DNA of 64,000 nt from Acanthacorydalis orientalis. Its lineage: Eukaryota > Arthropoda > Insecta > Megaloptera > Corydalidae. Shown here in pieces: positions 1-12,417 of this stretch; position 1 is the first letter of the stretch, and the number at the start of each line of letters is the position of its first letter. A model generated the notes under the pieces. It was given only the letters and a program-made list of their open reading frames with translations, was not told where the DNA came from and searched no databases. Position numbers and translations under genes: made by a program. The stretch is taken from NCBI GenBank assembly GCA_034766995.1, contig CM068325.1, positions 1,779,821-1,843,820 of the forward strand, in the 5' to 3' direction.

Positions 1-132
1 CAATTCATGCAGACTTGTGAGAACTTGTCGGCACAGGCGATCGACGTGTCTCGACAGGATTTTTCTGAGATTATCGCTTGGACACCAAACTGAACGGTCG
101 TCCCAAGTAAGAACTATTGAACTGTACATTTA

Positions 133-1449
133 ACAGGTGGGCTGAAAAGTTCGTAGGCTGACACATAAATGGCGCTACTAGTATCAAATCCATATGATTT
201 TTAGTTAGCCCTAACCTTCAAAAAGACGCGTGTATAAAGTTGACAGCTGTTTGCACTATTAGTATCTGAGTTATAGCATTTTTAGCGTGAAAGAACTTTT
301 GTTACCTTGAAAAAATGGATAAAAGAATTTCGTGTGTTAATAAAGCATTGCTTTTTGGCGAAAAAATACTACCTGGTGAAATAGCAAGGCTCGGCTTAAT
401 AAGCATTATTCGGACTCTGCACCAGGAAAATCAACCGTAGCAGAAGTGGTTTGCTAAATTTAAACGAGGCGAAATGAGCACCGAGGACGATGCACGCATT
501 GGACTGCGAGAGGCTGTTACCGACGAAAACATCAAAAAGTTCACAAAATAATTTTTGATAACCCTAAAGTGAAGTTGATTGAGATAGCTGAGACCTAAAG
601 ATATCAAAGGAACGTGTCCCGGTCATATCGTGCATGAATATTTTGGATGTGCGAAAGCTCTGTTCAAAGTGGATTTGCCGCGCGAGCGCACGTCGATAAA
701 GCAACAACGAATCGATGATTCTAAAAAGGAGTGTTTAGAGCTGTTAAATCATGTCAAATCCGAATTTTTTGCGTCGATATGTGACGATGGGTGAAACATG
801 GCTCCATCATTTTCACACCGGAGTCAATCGACAGTCAGCCGAAGTGGACTGCACGTGATGAGCCGACTCCAAAGCGTGGAAAGACGCAAAAAGTCGGCTG
901 GCAAGTTTCTGGCATCAGTATTCTGGGATACTCATGGTATAATATTCATTGACCCTATCTTAAAAGGAAAAGCCATAAACAGCGATTATTTACGGCGCGT
1001 TATTGGAGCATTTAAAAGACGCAATTGCGAAAAAAGTGGCCTCATTTGAAGAAAGAAGAAAGTGCTGTTTCATCAAGACAATGTACCGTGTCACAAATCA
1101 ATGAAATCGATGGCGAAATTGCAAGAATTGGGCTTCGAAGCTGGTGCTTCCGCATCCACCGTACTCTCCGAATCTGGCCCCCAACGACTTTTTTCTGTTC
1201 TCAGACCTCAAAGAGGATGCTCGCTTCGGTTGTAAAATTTTGCTCCGATGAAGAGGTAATCGCCGAAACTGACGCCTGTTACGAGGCTAAAAGACAAAAT
1301 CGTATTATAAAAGTGGTATCGAAAAATTGCTGACCGCTATAATCGTTGTAGCATCAACCTCGAAAGTTTATATTGAATAATAAAATTAAATTCTATATCA
1401 AAAAAATTTTTTTCTATGCAAGCCTACGAACTTTTTCCAACCCACCTGT
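133..1449 (+). mobile_element. Mariner transposon, dead copy
   Basis: Complete mariner-sized element of about 1.3 kb. The left end (ACAGGTGGGCTGAAAAGTTC) recurs inverted at the right end (GAACTTTTTCCAACCCACCTGT) with one or two differences, and a TA dinucleotide flanks each side (131-132 and 1450-1451), as expected for Tc1/mariner target duplication. It carries the transposase relic at 315-1333. The ends and internal sequence differ from the two mariners at 12.4 and 17.1 kb, so this is a separate lineage. Confidence 0.9.
315..1333 (+). pseudogene. Mariner transposase pseudogene
   Basis: Remains of a mariner (DD34D) transposase, the cut-and-paste enzyme that binds the terminal inverted repeats. 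Translation starts with MDKRISCVNKALLFGE and is interrupted by stops and frame changes, so only two short open pieces survive (798-1049 and 1025-1333). Recognisable blocks across frames are ETWLHHF near 795, SAGKFLASVFWDTHGIIFID near 890-950, a HQDN block near 1072, and APNDFFLFSDLK near 1180. The first catalytic Asp, normally in MDETW, reads Gly here (GAT to GGT). Similarity in memory is to the mellifera-type mariners; the subfamily is not certain. Non-functional. Confidence 0.85.
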
Positions 1450-1451
1450 TA

Positions 1452-2438
1452 ATATTTTTCAAATTCTGATCTTTTAACATCTGTAATATTCATTTCACTT
1501 ATTGTATCCACTTTTGCTTTAATTTCTTTTTATTTACAATATAAATATTTTAGACTTCTTTACAGAATCTTTATTATTATTATTAAAATAAAATAGATTC
1601 AATTAATGCATTATATGTATTTTCCAAATAAAATCGACACACATTTTCAGCTCATCTCGAAACTTCAAACTGAAATATTCAATTGACAACTGATTCAAAA
1701 AGTGTTTTCACGTCACGGAATATCTGCGGAAACAAAGTAATAATGAGAACGATGTCGACACTAGACGAGATAAGAACCGTACGTGTCAGGCGTAGTGTGC
1801 GTGACTGTGATAAGCCAGTGTTACCGGCGCATTGAAACCAATGTAAAAGTAGGCCTCACATATGTTCTTATAACGCGATTGTATGTGACGTGTCCAGTGG
1901 TGTGCACGGGGCTTAACGGTGAGATTTTAATCTGTCCATCGCGGTTTTATGTCGCCAAATATTATAGAAAACATTGAAAAGTAGTTGAAACATATGAACA
2001 GTTACGAATTAAAACTTGTTTCGCGACAGTTTTGGTTATGTGCTCTTGGTTTTACAATGTTTACGTCAGTTCAATAAAGAATATTGTTGTTTCACTCCAC
2101 TTGCGTTGTTTAGTCCGTATACGGTTTTCGATTTATTTGACTTTTAAGTGTAAGCGAAACAATACACGAGTGTCGCCACTTTCTTTTTTAAATACATTAC
2201 GAGCACCAATATCAATATTTTTCCATATAACTTGGTTTTTAAACAAACATATTTTTGGACAATTTGGTCAAACCAATTCCAATCTTAACTCTGTCGCACA
2301 TCTCGTCAGCAGAAGACACAAAAATTAAGGACTGAATTATTTGAAAATGATCGAGCTATCGAGAAAACGTTAATTTACGGTATTAAGAACACTCGATTTT
2401 CTAACAAGGGAGGATACGACCTCGAAATTGACTTTGGG
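1452..2438. other. AT-rich non-coding DNA with a diverged repeat segment
   Basis: No gene is visible. The part from about 2080 to 2400 reappears in diverged form at about 6340-6595 (shared words include TTTAAGTGTAAGCGAAAC versus TTTAAGTGCGAGCGAAAC). The short open frames at 1783-1977 and 2032-2328 have no recognisable content and are regarded as chance. Confidence 0.5.
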
Positions 2439-4526
2439 GCCAAGCTGTGTAATGGTAGGGTATTCCAAAGATATTAATTTAGTAATGTACTAAACTCGCA
2501 CATCAGAGCTGTTTCTTAGAAAAATAACTCCAAAGTTTCCACATTAGGCTTATAGAGAAAAATTTCGAAACGTTGTCAACAATATGTTCACAATAAGTTG
2601 TAGTGAGTAGTCTTCTAGTTATATGACGTGTCAGGTTCAAGTCTCGTTCGATTCAAGCAGTTTTTCTTTGCACTGAATTATTATTTAATGCATTTTATTA
2701 AAGAAAATATTTAAATAAAGATCAAATTACATTTTTCCACCAATTTTCTTTCGAAAAACGCTCTTTTATAAATTTTTTAAAAATTTTATTTCAGAAAATT
2801 GTTTTTTCTGGATTTTTTTTTAATTTTTAGCATTGTGTAGCAAACTATATTCGTATATTAAAGTGTTCTAGGTTGTAAAAATAGCGTGCAAAATTAAAAA
2901 AATCGTGAAGAATATCATTTTCTGAAATAAAATTGCCAAAATTTAGAAAAGAGCGTTTTCGAAAGAAAATTGCGAGCAATGTCAGTCGTCTGTATGACAA
3001 ATACTTTTTCAATAAAATGCATTAAATAACTTTAAGTCAATGAACAAAAAAACCTGCATGAATCGAGCGAGCCTCGAGCCTGACAGCATCAGGCTACTTC
3101 AACACCATCATGTTACCTTTTAGCTATCCATACTTTCAAAAATCCTCTTTTAAATTTTTGACAATTGTTCTGAGAAAATGATATTTTCACTTTTTTTAAT
3201 TTTTTTGCATCATTTTACAAACAAGGACACTCCTAATATACGAATATGTGTACGAAATAATGCTAAAAATTAAAAAAATCGAGAGAAAAACGACATTTTC
3301 TGAACTAAAAGTGTAAGAGAAATTTAAGAAAAAACGTTTTCCGAAAGAAAATTACGAAAAAATGTAATTTCATCACTATTTAAATATTGTTTCCAATAAA
3401 AATGCATTAAATATTTACTCTACCACCGTGTACTGTACCGCCTACCTATCCTATTGTGAACCAGGCATTAGCTTCAAATGTGTGACGTATCAGGGTTCCA
3501 GTCTCACTTTCGATTCATGCAGTTTTTTTTTCTTCAACTGAATAATTATTTAATGCATTTTATTGAGAAATAATATTTAAATAAAGATGAAATTTCATTT
3601 TCTCATAATTTTTTTTTTTTTGGAAAAACGCTATTTTCTAAATTTTTACAATTTTAGTTCAGAAAATATTTTTCTCGGTCACTAACTTTAGCATTATTTT
3701 GCAAATATATTCAATATTAGTGTTTCTTTGTTTGTAAAATGTGTAAAAAATTTAAAAAATCGTGAAAAAATCATTTTCTGAAGATTAAATTGTCAAATTT
3801 TGAAAGAGGATTTTGAAAGAAGTGATAGCTGTGCGGTAACTGCAGGCTTTTAGTGTCTGACGTTGTGAGGTTTGGGTCTCGCTCGGTTCATGCAGGATTG
3901 TTTTCTTCACCTGTACAATTATTGGATGCCTTTAATAGATTTTAATAAAAAAAAATATTTATATATTATTAAAATAACATTTTCTTTGAATTTTCTTTCC
4001 AAAAACGCGCTCTTTTAAATTCTTATAATTTTTATTTCAGAAAATACTTTTTTTCCACGATTTTTCTTTTCAATTTTAGCATTGTTTTGCAAATGTATTC
4101 ATATATCAAAGTGTACATGTTTGCAAAACAATGCAAAAAAAGTGAAAAATCGTGAAAATTCGACTATGAAATAAAATTTTGGAAACTCACAAACACACTT
4201 TTTTCTAAAGAAAATTGCGAGAAAGAAAATGCTATTTCATCATTATTGCCAATCTTTCTTTTAATAAAATGCATTAAATAATAATTCAGTGAAGAGAAAA
4301 AACTTCTATGAATCAGAGCGAGACTCGGAACCTGGCTTTACATATGAAACTCTTGCACGTTGCTGCATAGCTATGAAGCTAGTTGAATCTCAAAAGAATT
4401 AATTTCTACTTATAAGATGCAGAAACTTTAGAGCCTTTTTCTCGAAAATGGCTCGATAGTGCAAAGCTAGTACGTTACCGTATTAATACCTTTGAGGATA
4501 CCCTACTACTGCACGAAGTTCGGTGC
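2439..4526. repeat. Foldback element with long inverted ends and tRNA-like modules
   Basis: The outer 130 bp or so are inverted copies of each other: 2439-2570 matches the reverse complement of about 4390-4526 (shared core GGTAGGGTAT...ATATTAAT...AAAGTTTC). Inside are at least four related modules, some palindromic, each with a body rich in AAATAAAATGCATTAAAT and AAAATTTTATTTCAGAAAAT, and bordered by a head of the form TAGCTNNNNGGTAAC then GGTTCGAGTCTCGCTC. Heads lie near 2590-2670 (+), 3060-3130 (-), 3460-3530 (+), 3828-3900 (+) and 4305-4375 (-). The two blocks resemble the A and B boxes of a tRNA at about tRNA spacing, suggesting a tRNA-derived SINE ancestry. No transposase is present, so it would be non-autonomous. 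Confidence 0.6.
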
Positions 4527-7260
4527 AAAATTTGAGTAATTTCCGAGTCGTATTATCATAAGTTGACAATATATGTATTCAGAAAAGCAGATCAACGTGG
4601 CTGATACAGAGATGATGATCGACCTGTTATTATTAAAACGAGATAAAGTACTTACGTGGTAAAATCGAATAAAAATCTGCTGCAGAAGCAACTGGAAACC
4701 TTCAAGGACAGACGCTGAACAGCAGCGCTAATTCTTTTTCTTCGAATATTCGAATCTACGAATATTGAACACCTATGAAAAATCATGAGAGTGTGCGTTC
4801 AGTATTGAGTATTTACTTCACAGTCGATCGACGAATACTCACTTATTTGTTTAATAACAATCGGAGACGGAAACCTCAGCAGCAAAAGCGATAAATGATA
4901 AATTCACTGCGAATGTAAAAAAAATCACCGGGAAATCCGAGAATAGGGAACGATTGACTAATCGTCAGAACGCTGAAAAATCGAAGCGATAATCACCAAG
5001 ATTTTACTTACACGTTTGCGAAATTTTTCCACAAAGTTTTTTTATCGTAAGAATTTCTGAAGCCGCCACACCACATGTGTGTGGCGATTAATGTAGATTG
5101 TGTTGTTTTAAAAGAAATCAAAAAAATTTTGACTTTATCATTTATTTGAAAACTCAATATCTTTAGATGTTCAGCTTACAGATACAAAAAAATCATAGAG
5201 AAGAAAAAAAAAATAATTTATCAAGTAAATTTAAATTTATATCTTGCTGTAGTTATTTTTTTCACAATGTATAAAATACACATCAGACATACGAATATGC
5301 CACCATAAAAGTAAAAAATCATGAAAACTACAGAAAAAACTAAATTCACGCTGAAAAATAGGCAGTAAAAACAAAATAATCTAATTATTTATTAAAAACT
5401 CTAACCATAAGGAAATGAGATCGGGAGAAACAGAAAAACACTCTCGTATTTTATGAAAAATCGTTACTTTTTAAATATAAATTGGATTCTACGTTAACTA
5501 TCAGCACAGTACGCGCTAGAAATGGCTATAATCTCGATTTGATTTATACATTTATAATTCCGTGGTTTAATCAAGAATATACAAAATGAAAATATTTGAT
5601 CACAAGTGTTGAATGAATCATCACTGTTCATTTTGATCGTTACTTATGCGCATCTCGATGGCGATTTGCCATCGACTTTGGCAGAATTCAATTGCGAAAT
5701 TATAAATAAATGCATTTGCGCCACTCAGAGCATCTGCGATCTACTATGAATTTCTAAATGATTCGCGGTAGTGATTCACCTTTGACCGTTCACTATTTTT
5801 TGTGTTAACCGATTAACTGTCGATTATTAGTAGGAGTTGTATTTGTTTTAAAAGAAATCAGAAAATTTTAAAACTTATCATCGTTGAAAATAATATCTGC
5901 TAGATGTTCCACAACAGACACACAAAAAAATCATACAAGGGAAAAAAGAAAAAATAATATTCAATTAAAATTTTAAATTTATATATCACTATAGATTATT
6001 TATACACAACGTATAAAAATATGCACCCCAAACACGCAAATATACCACCATAAAAATAAAAATCACTTTGAAAACTACAGAAAAAACTAAATTCAAAATT
6101 GAAAAAATATAGGTGATAAAAACAAAATAATCTGATTATTTATTAAAAACTTTCTAACCATGAAACAGATCAGGAAGCAGAAAAACGCTCTCGTATTTTA
6201 CTGGTAAAAATCGTTACTTTTAAACAACCATGTTACATTCTACGTTAACTATCAGCACAGTAGGCGCTAGAGATGGCTATAATCTCGATTTGATTTATAC
6301 ATTATAATTAAATCAGGTTCGATCAAGAATATCGTTATTCTATTCACACTTGCATTTAGTGGACATGATTTTCGGTTCATTTAACAACACTTTAAGTGCG
6401 AGCGAAACGTACACGATTGTCGCTATTTGTAACTTTTAAATAAATTACGAAAGCTTAACGATTATGTTTTATATAATTGGATTTAAACAATGTCTTTTTA
6501 GCCATTTGAGTTTAACAATCTAAATATATCTGCCACGCATCAGTAAGGAATCGAGCCGTGTTGGTGACGAGTGTTAAGAATACCCGTTTCCCTATGTTTG
6601 ATTACGTGTATTGAGAAAAACAGATCAGCATATATAAATCGTTTATTATTCAAACGAGATAAAAGTACTTACCAAACGAGATTGAAAAAATCTGCTGCGA
6701 ATCAACGGAAAACTTCAAAGACAGACAAACCGCTGATTATTATCTTCGAATATTCGAGTGTGAGGAATATTTGAACTCTAAAAAATCATAAAACAGTGTT
6801 TCCAGTGCTTCAGTGTTAAGTATTTGCTTCATAGCTGATAGAACCAATACTTACTTACTTGTTTAATAGGAGACGGAGGACTCAACAGAAATCACAAGTG
6901 ATCTGGAAAATTCACTGCTAATTGTAAAGAAAACTACAAAAATCGAAGCAGAATGATAGATAAATCGATAAGAGGTAAAAATTCGAGGCTTGATTATTGT
7001 AAATCACAAGATCTTTGCCGGATGTATGCAAAAAAAAAATCACGAGAACTTTTTCAACTCTATTAAATTTGTTCAAACTGCCGCAATTATTTAATTTCAC
7101 AGAAGATCATATGTCTTCAAAAAATGAAATAAAAATAAAGAAATCACTTGAAATAAAACCGAACCGAACAGAAATTATTCACTGTGAAATGGTATTCTAT
7201 TTATGTATCGATTTAGATAATAAATGATTTTCATTCTATGTACCTGCTGGTTTTTATCTT
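4527..7260. repeat. AT-rich non-coding DNA with diverged direct duplications
   Basis: Two duplications can be read by eye. First, about 5095-5570 and about 5825-6315 are diverged copies (both contain TTTTAAAAGAAATCA, a TATAAAA-rich centre and GGCGCTAGAGATGGCTATAA-like ends; in the first copy the last word is AGAAATGGCTATAATCTCG). Second, about 4545-4870 matches about 6600-6880 (AGATCAACG/AGATCAGCA, CTGCTGC, TCTTCGAATATTCGA). No coding sequence is supported. Confidence 0.55.
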
Positions 7261-8440
7261 ACTTGGCACGGCCGCGATAAATACGTATCGAACATTTTTC
7301 CGTACTTTCAATCTTATCTGTTCCGGATCGTTAGAAATGTTTGACGGTGATTGAATTCTGCCCTCTCGATGTGCGCGGGTGCTGATTCAAAACGACTGTT
7401 GAGAGACGGATAATTTCAGTGGAGACACTTTTCATCAGTCCACCCTCAGAAACAAATATAAGAAAATAAATGTAACGTCCCGAATGATGACTCTCAAACA
7501 TTTGATGTAAAATGTGCCACGCCTTAGAAAAAGACAGAAGTCTATATGTTTTCGATAAAGTAAATTTTATGAAGATAAGGATGTTGTCCAAAGATAGTCG
7601 AAACACCTATATACTAATCCACATAAACTACTTGTTCATATCAAAAAATGATTAATGAATTTAAAAAGCGATATCAAAGTGCGCAATTATTTCTCGCTTT
7701 GAAATCTCCTTAATTTTTCATTAAAAATTGTATCTAAGCTATTTATTCTGCATGTAAAGAATAAATAAGGAAACCATTACGATATTTTTTAACGAATGCG
7801 TGAGAATATTGTCTTATTGCCATTTGATAATTGAAGACACTGCTGCAGAAGGATGTAACTCCAAATTTGCTACTCGTGAGATAAATCAGGAAAAAAACAT
7901 TTTATGAATTTTCTCTTCGAAATTTTTAATTGATTTTTACGCTACGATTAACGTATGAAACATTCAGTAACATATTTTTCATAAGACTAGGTGAAAATAC
8001 TAAATACATGAGCCAACTCACCAGGACTTAAATCGGTCGCTCCATAAAACAAAAAGTGAAGACTTGTGATGAAATAATGTACATTCTCTTTTTAGAAAAA
8101 ATCCTCTACAAAATAAATCTAAATATACATTATAGAATGCATAAATGCAGATGTAACTCTTACGAAACTGTATTTAAAACGAATCAGATAAAATAGCCCA
8201 GCAGAGTAATCGCCGCCAGTTTCGCAATTTTTTGTGTGAATAGGGGAGTTAATCGAGTTGCTTAGTGAAAAAATGTAATAACGTCAAACTCAGTGTTCAA
8301 ATTATTATTATCCTTATTACGGAAAAAGTTATTTATCATAGATTTCTTCGTAAAAGAATTTTCCGTAAGAATAAATAATAACTGTTCTGTTACAAAATAT
8401 TGTTATCGTCGATTGATCGAATATAAATGATGTCTTCTTC
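7261..8440. other. Non-coding stretch, nothing recognised
   Basis: AT-rich sequence with scattered stops in all frames. The open frame on the minus strand at 7331-7606 shows no known domain and is probably chance. Confidence 0.4.
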
Positions 8441-8450
8441 GTTAACTGTA

Positions 8451-9960
8451 TGGAAGTGCCGCTCACGTCGGACATCAGGGACATGATCGCCACCAGGAAC
8501 ATGGCGCGTAGGCTCTGGCAGCGGACCCGGAGGAACTTTGAGTACCGGCTGATCCGGAATCGTCTCTCAGAGAAGATCACAAAGAGGTGAATATTAAATC
8601 AGGAACGATCAATGGAGGAACAGACTGGCCCAGATGTCGCAGAGAGGGAAGGACGTCTGGGGACTGGTCGGAAGGATCCAGCGCTCCGGAAAGGAGACCC
8701 TCCGCCTCTGAAGACCGACACTCCGAACGTGTTCGTATCGAGCGACGCCGGTAAAGCTGAACTCCTGTCGAGAGCGCCCACCGCGTTACCGAGCAGATAG
8801 CGATCGACCCGGCCACCACCATCACGGTCGAGGAAGGCATTGAGGCCTGGCGATCGTCACCTAGCTCCGATACCGAGAGAGTAGTCTGGACGTCGCTCCC
8901 GGAGTTCATGTCGATCGTTAAGGGCACGGAGGCCGACAAGGCCGCCGGCGATCACGGTATCCAGTGCAGAGTGCTGCGCCGGCCGCCGACTAAGGAGTAG
9001 TGGCGCTCACGTACATTTGTAACGCGGCGCTGAGATTACATCACTTCTCGACATGGAAGCACGCCAGGATCCTGGCCTTACGCAAGATGGGCAAACGAGG
9101 CGATGAGGCGGCCAGCAATCAGCCCATCAGCCTCTTTTCCATTGACGACAAGGTGCTGGGAACGTCGTGCCGCGACGCGTCCGCGACCACGAGGCGGTCG
9201 CCAACACCATCAGGCCTGAACAGTTCGGTTTCAGGCGTAAGCACTCGACGGTTCTCCGGCTGGTCAGGATCGTAGAGACCATCACTGGCAGGTTCGGCAG
9301 GAACTACACGGGTATGGTTCTGCTTGACATCCTCCAGGCGTTCGACACTGTCCGGCACGACGGACTAGTGTTCAAACTCATCGGGTACAAGGTGCCCGAC
9401 TACCCCTGATGGACCACCACCTATGCCAGCGAACGTTTCAGGTCGACGTCTACGGCGCACTGTCGTCCGTCATGCAGATCGCCGCCGGCGTTCCGCACGG
9501 ATCGACACTGAGTCCAGTTCTGTTTAATTATTTTATTAACGACATACCGAGCACTAAAGGTGTCGAACTGGCATTATGCGCTGACGATACGGCCATCTTC
9601 ATCCAAGCCTCGCTAGACGCTATAGCCGACCAGTTCCGCAGACGGCGGTCGAAGATCAACGAGGACAAGACCGAAGCTAGAGTGTTCTCGAGGAGGAGGG
9701 AGACGGTGCAGCTACCGTCACTCCATGTCGACGGGGTGCCGGTTACGTGGAAGGATCTTCGGCGGACCTTCAGATACCTCGGCGTGCATCTGGATCGGAA
9801 ACTAAATTTCAACGCCAACACACAGATCGCGCGCCGGACAGCGCACGGAGCCATGCGTCGATTGCACAGCGCGCTGTCCAACTACAGTGGACTGGACACT
9901 GCCAATAAAATCACGCTGTACAAGATGGCCATACGACCATGCGTATGGTACGTATCAGAA
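8451..9960 (+). pseudogene. Jockey-clade LINE reverse transcriptase, degenerate
   Basis: Remains of the ORF2 of a non-LTR retrotransposon. Reading order follows a Jockey-type protein: the endonuclease-RT linker (TSDIRDMIATRNMARRLWQR, 8465 on), then RT blocks broken by stops and frameshifts: KAAGDHGIQC near 8940, WKHARILALRKMG near 9055, EQFGFRRKHST near 9218, LLDILQAFDTVRHDGL near 9325, GVPHGSTLSPVLFNYFINDI near 9488, and CADDTAIF near 9578, where the catalytic YADD has become CADD. Homology stops abruptly about 9950 after YKMAIRPCVWY, so the C-terminal part and 3' UTR are missing. GC content is clearly above the surrounding DNA. Not functional. A related but different Jockey element lies at 23.6-25.1 kb. 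Confidence 0.85.
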
Positions 9961-9961
9961 A

Positions 9962-10655
9962 ATATTTATTTCTTAAATCGAAAATAAATTTACAATATAT
10001 TTAAATTATATTATGCAATACAATATATCTTAATAGTACTTTTTATTGTTATTCATTATGGTCATCATCAGTTGCGTCAGTATTATCGTCTTTTGTTTCG
10101 TCTGATCGAAGATTTCTATAGAACCATGTATAACATTGTGGGACATATTTGCTGCCAGAATATCAGCGAATTATTGTGGAAAACAAAGACAATTGCCTGG
10201 TAGAATGAATGATTTCATTTTAATAAAATTACTTAGTCTATTTTCAATCAAGAAGTTTATGAAAACTTTTGCACTTACCCAATATTTGGCAATAAAAAAT
10301 GTTTTAGTTGGAAAAAATTGCATTTAAGTTGTTAATAGAAGAAATTAGATCGTTATTAATAACATTAGATATAGGAGTTTCCATATCCTACGTTACCGGA
10401 ATTAAAAAGCAAAGAAGTATCACTAAGGTCAAGCGATCTGTCACAAACATGAACAGAAAAACCAATTAGTTTGGTTAATTTGCTGCAGGCAATATGACGG
10501 TGATGTGATGTCCTGAATTCAATAACAAATCGATACTAAACATGGTTTATAACAACCAACAACTGATCAGCATGTAGACCCTAAATGTACTTTGTGACTG
10601 AGTTCAGTTATATTATATGAGATGGCGACGTCACAGATACATTCTGGTTAATTAA
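9962..10655. other. Non-coding stretch, nothing recognised
   Basis: AT-rich sequence between a truncated LINE and a mariner end. The open frame at 10136-10327 has no recognisable domain. Confidence 0.4.
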
Positions 10656-11935
10656 TCAGGATGGTGCAAAAACAATTGGGGTTTTTACGTTTCGATCATA
10701 AAGAAGCAAAAATCAGTTAAAATATATATTTATTAATCAAACTAAAAAACCTTGTCCTGTACACAATTCTCCCGTCTGGAAACAAGTTTTATTCTCGCTT
10801 TTTTCTGTGATCCAATTCGGCAGACCACAGTTGTACGCGAATAAGGAAATGATAACTGGAGTTAATTAAAATCACTATATTCTGCCGCACATGTGATGCT
10901 AAAGGTAAAACAAGGAATTAACAATGGAATGAAATGTGTATGCTCCGTCTGCCCCGCGGTTCAGTGATTCACTGGAGTTCTAACCAACTTCACTTTCCTC
11001 TGGCATCCGACAATGTGTGGCACACGGCCCGACCGGCAGGGATGGGAATAGACCAGTCTTAGGCCGTTCGGGATTCTCAGAATCCCGAACAAGTTTGTTT
11101 ATTCCTACAAGATGGAATTCTGGAGTCCTGGAATTAACGAATTCATCGAAAGCGCTTCGAGCTGATGTTTGATCTTTGAAAACGTTCTCTCGTAGCAAAT
11201 GACTCGAATGTTTAAAAAAATGATAATATGTCGAAGACAGGTCCGGAGAGTAAGCTGGGTGATGTGAGGTTTCATTAGCGAGTCCATTTATGTTTTTTAA
11301 CGACATAATAATTGGTCCTCTTCGATCGACTAATGCTGGCCGTAAACAATGCAAATTCTCATGTATTTTTTCAATTTCCTGACAATATTTTTCTGCTGTT
11401 ATTGCTTCGCCAGGATTTATGAAGTTCTGGAGAATAATTCCACTTGTCGACCATCGAACAGTGACCGTAATATTTCTTTCATTAAGCTTCGGTTTAAGAA
11501 ACTGTTTCGGTGCTTCTCCTCGGTCCAGCCACTGTGCTGAACTTTTCCGATTGTTGTGGAGAGTACACTTTTAATCACATGTGACAATGCGATCAAGAAA
11601 GGGATCATTTTTTGTCTCAAAAGTAGCGCAGAGCAGACTTCGTACCGGCGAATTTCTTGATGTTCGTTTAGTTCATACGGCGCCCATTCATCCAGCTTTT
11701 TTGTTTTTCCAATTAGGATCAAATGTCGAACAACGGTTTGTAGAACAAGAGTGAGATCTTCTACCACCTTTCGAGTTGTTTAAAGTCGATCTGCTTCAAT
11801 AATGGTTCTTAAATCATTACTGTCTAATAGCTGAAACACGTCCACGACCCTCCTCATCATAGAGGCTTTCGTTTCCATTACGACATGTTTGGAACCAGTG
11901 TTGAGATGTAAGTATAATAATTGACTCTCCATCAA
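10656..11935 (-). mobile_element. Mariner relic of the Hsmar1 (cecropia) type, one end lost
   Basis: The left terminus (TCAGGATGGTGCAAAAACAA, then TTGGGGTTTTTACG) closely resembles the inverted repeat known from Hsmar1/MADE1-type mariners. The transposase relic reads on the minus strand toward this end. The opposite terminus is not found; homology ends near 11935, just before a (TA)n microsatellite at about 11950-12035, which may mark a break. Confidence 0.7.
10975..11920 (-). pseudogene. Hsmar1-like mariner transposase pseudogene
   Basis: Degenerate transposase, N to C from about 11920 to 10975. Blocks seen: NDLRTIIEAD (about 11790), VVRHLILIGKTKKLDEWAPY then ELNEHQEIRRYEVCSALLLR (11640-11735), SGWTEEKH (about 11530), LRPALVDRRGPIIMS (about 11310-11350), HPAYSPDLSSTYYHFFKH (about 11215-11265) and EFVNSRTPEF then GINKL (about 11100-11150). 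The third catalytic Asp expected in the PxDYHFF motif is Tyr. At least three frame changes and an internal loss between the first and second catalytic regions. The HTH-containing N-terminus is only partly visible. Confidence 0.8.
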
Positions 11936-11949
11936 AAACAAATTTAATA

Positions 11950-11978
11950 TACATACATACATATGTATATATATATAC

Positions 11979-12009
<31 letters not shown>

Positions 12010-12035
12010 AATATGTATATATATATATATATATA
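11950..12035. repeat. (TA)n / (TATACA)n microsatellite
   Basis: Near-pure TA repeat with CATATATATATA variants. It separates the truncated mariner relic from the next segment. Confidence 0.85.
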
Positions 12036-12186
12036 GAAAATATATTACAGTGAAATTAAATTCATATCTAAATTGGAATATTTGTGATCATTTTTAATAA
12101 TCATGCACTTGAGATTAGTCAAAATTTATCAACAAGTGAATAGTACTTGGTGATAAATTTCTTAGAACTGAATAAATATAATTATC

Positions 12187-12236
12187 ATATCTGCAAAATA
12201 AGTAATTCAAAATGTGAATATTCTTACGATAAATGT

Positions 12237-12272
<36 letters not shown>

Positions 12273-12318
12273 TTATCGTAAGAATATTCACATTTTAACT
12301 TATTTATTTTGCAGATAT
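12187..12318. repeat. Short perfect-type hairpin (MITE-like) with a (TA)n loop
   Basis: Left arm from 12187 (ATATCTGCAAAATAAGT, then AATGTGAATATTCTTACGAT) is repeated in reverse complement up to 12318 (ATCGTAAGAATATTCACATT, then ATTTTGCAGATAT). The arms are about 50 bp and the middle is about 30 bp of TA. It could be a small foldback element or an extruded palindrome fixed in place. Confidence 0.7.
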
Positions 12319-12417
12319 ACTAATTTATGTTGTATGATTTTTTAATCAAATGCATGATTCATAAAATTGATAACAAATATTTCAATTCAGATACGACATT
12401 AATTTCACTTTATTATA

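Noticed and set aside
2590..4375. Functional tRNA genes
   Set aside because: Box-like motifs are present, but no complete cloverleaf with paired acceptor stem and anticodon loop could be drawn; better explained as tRNA-derived repeats.
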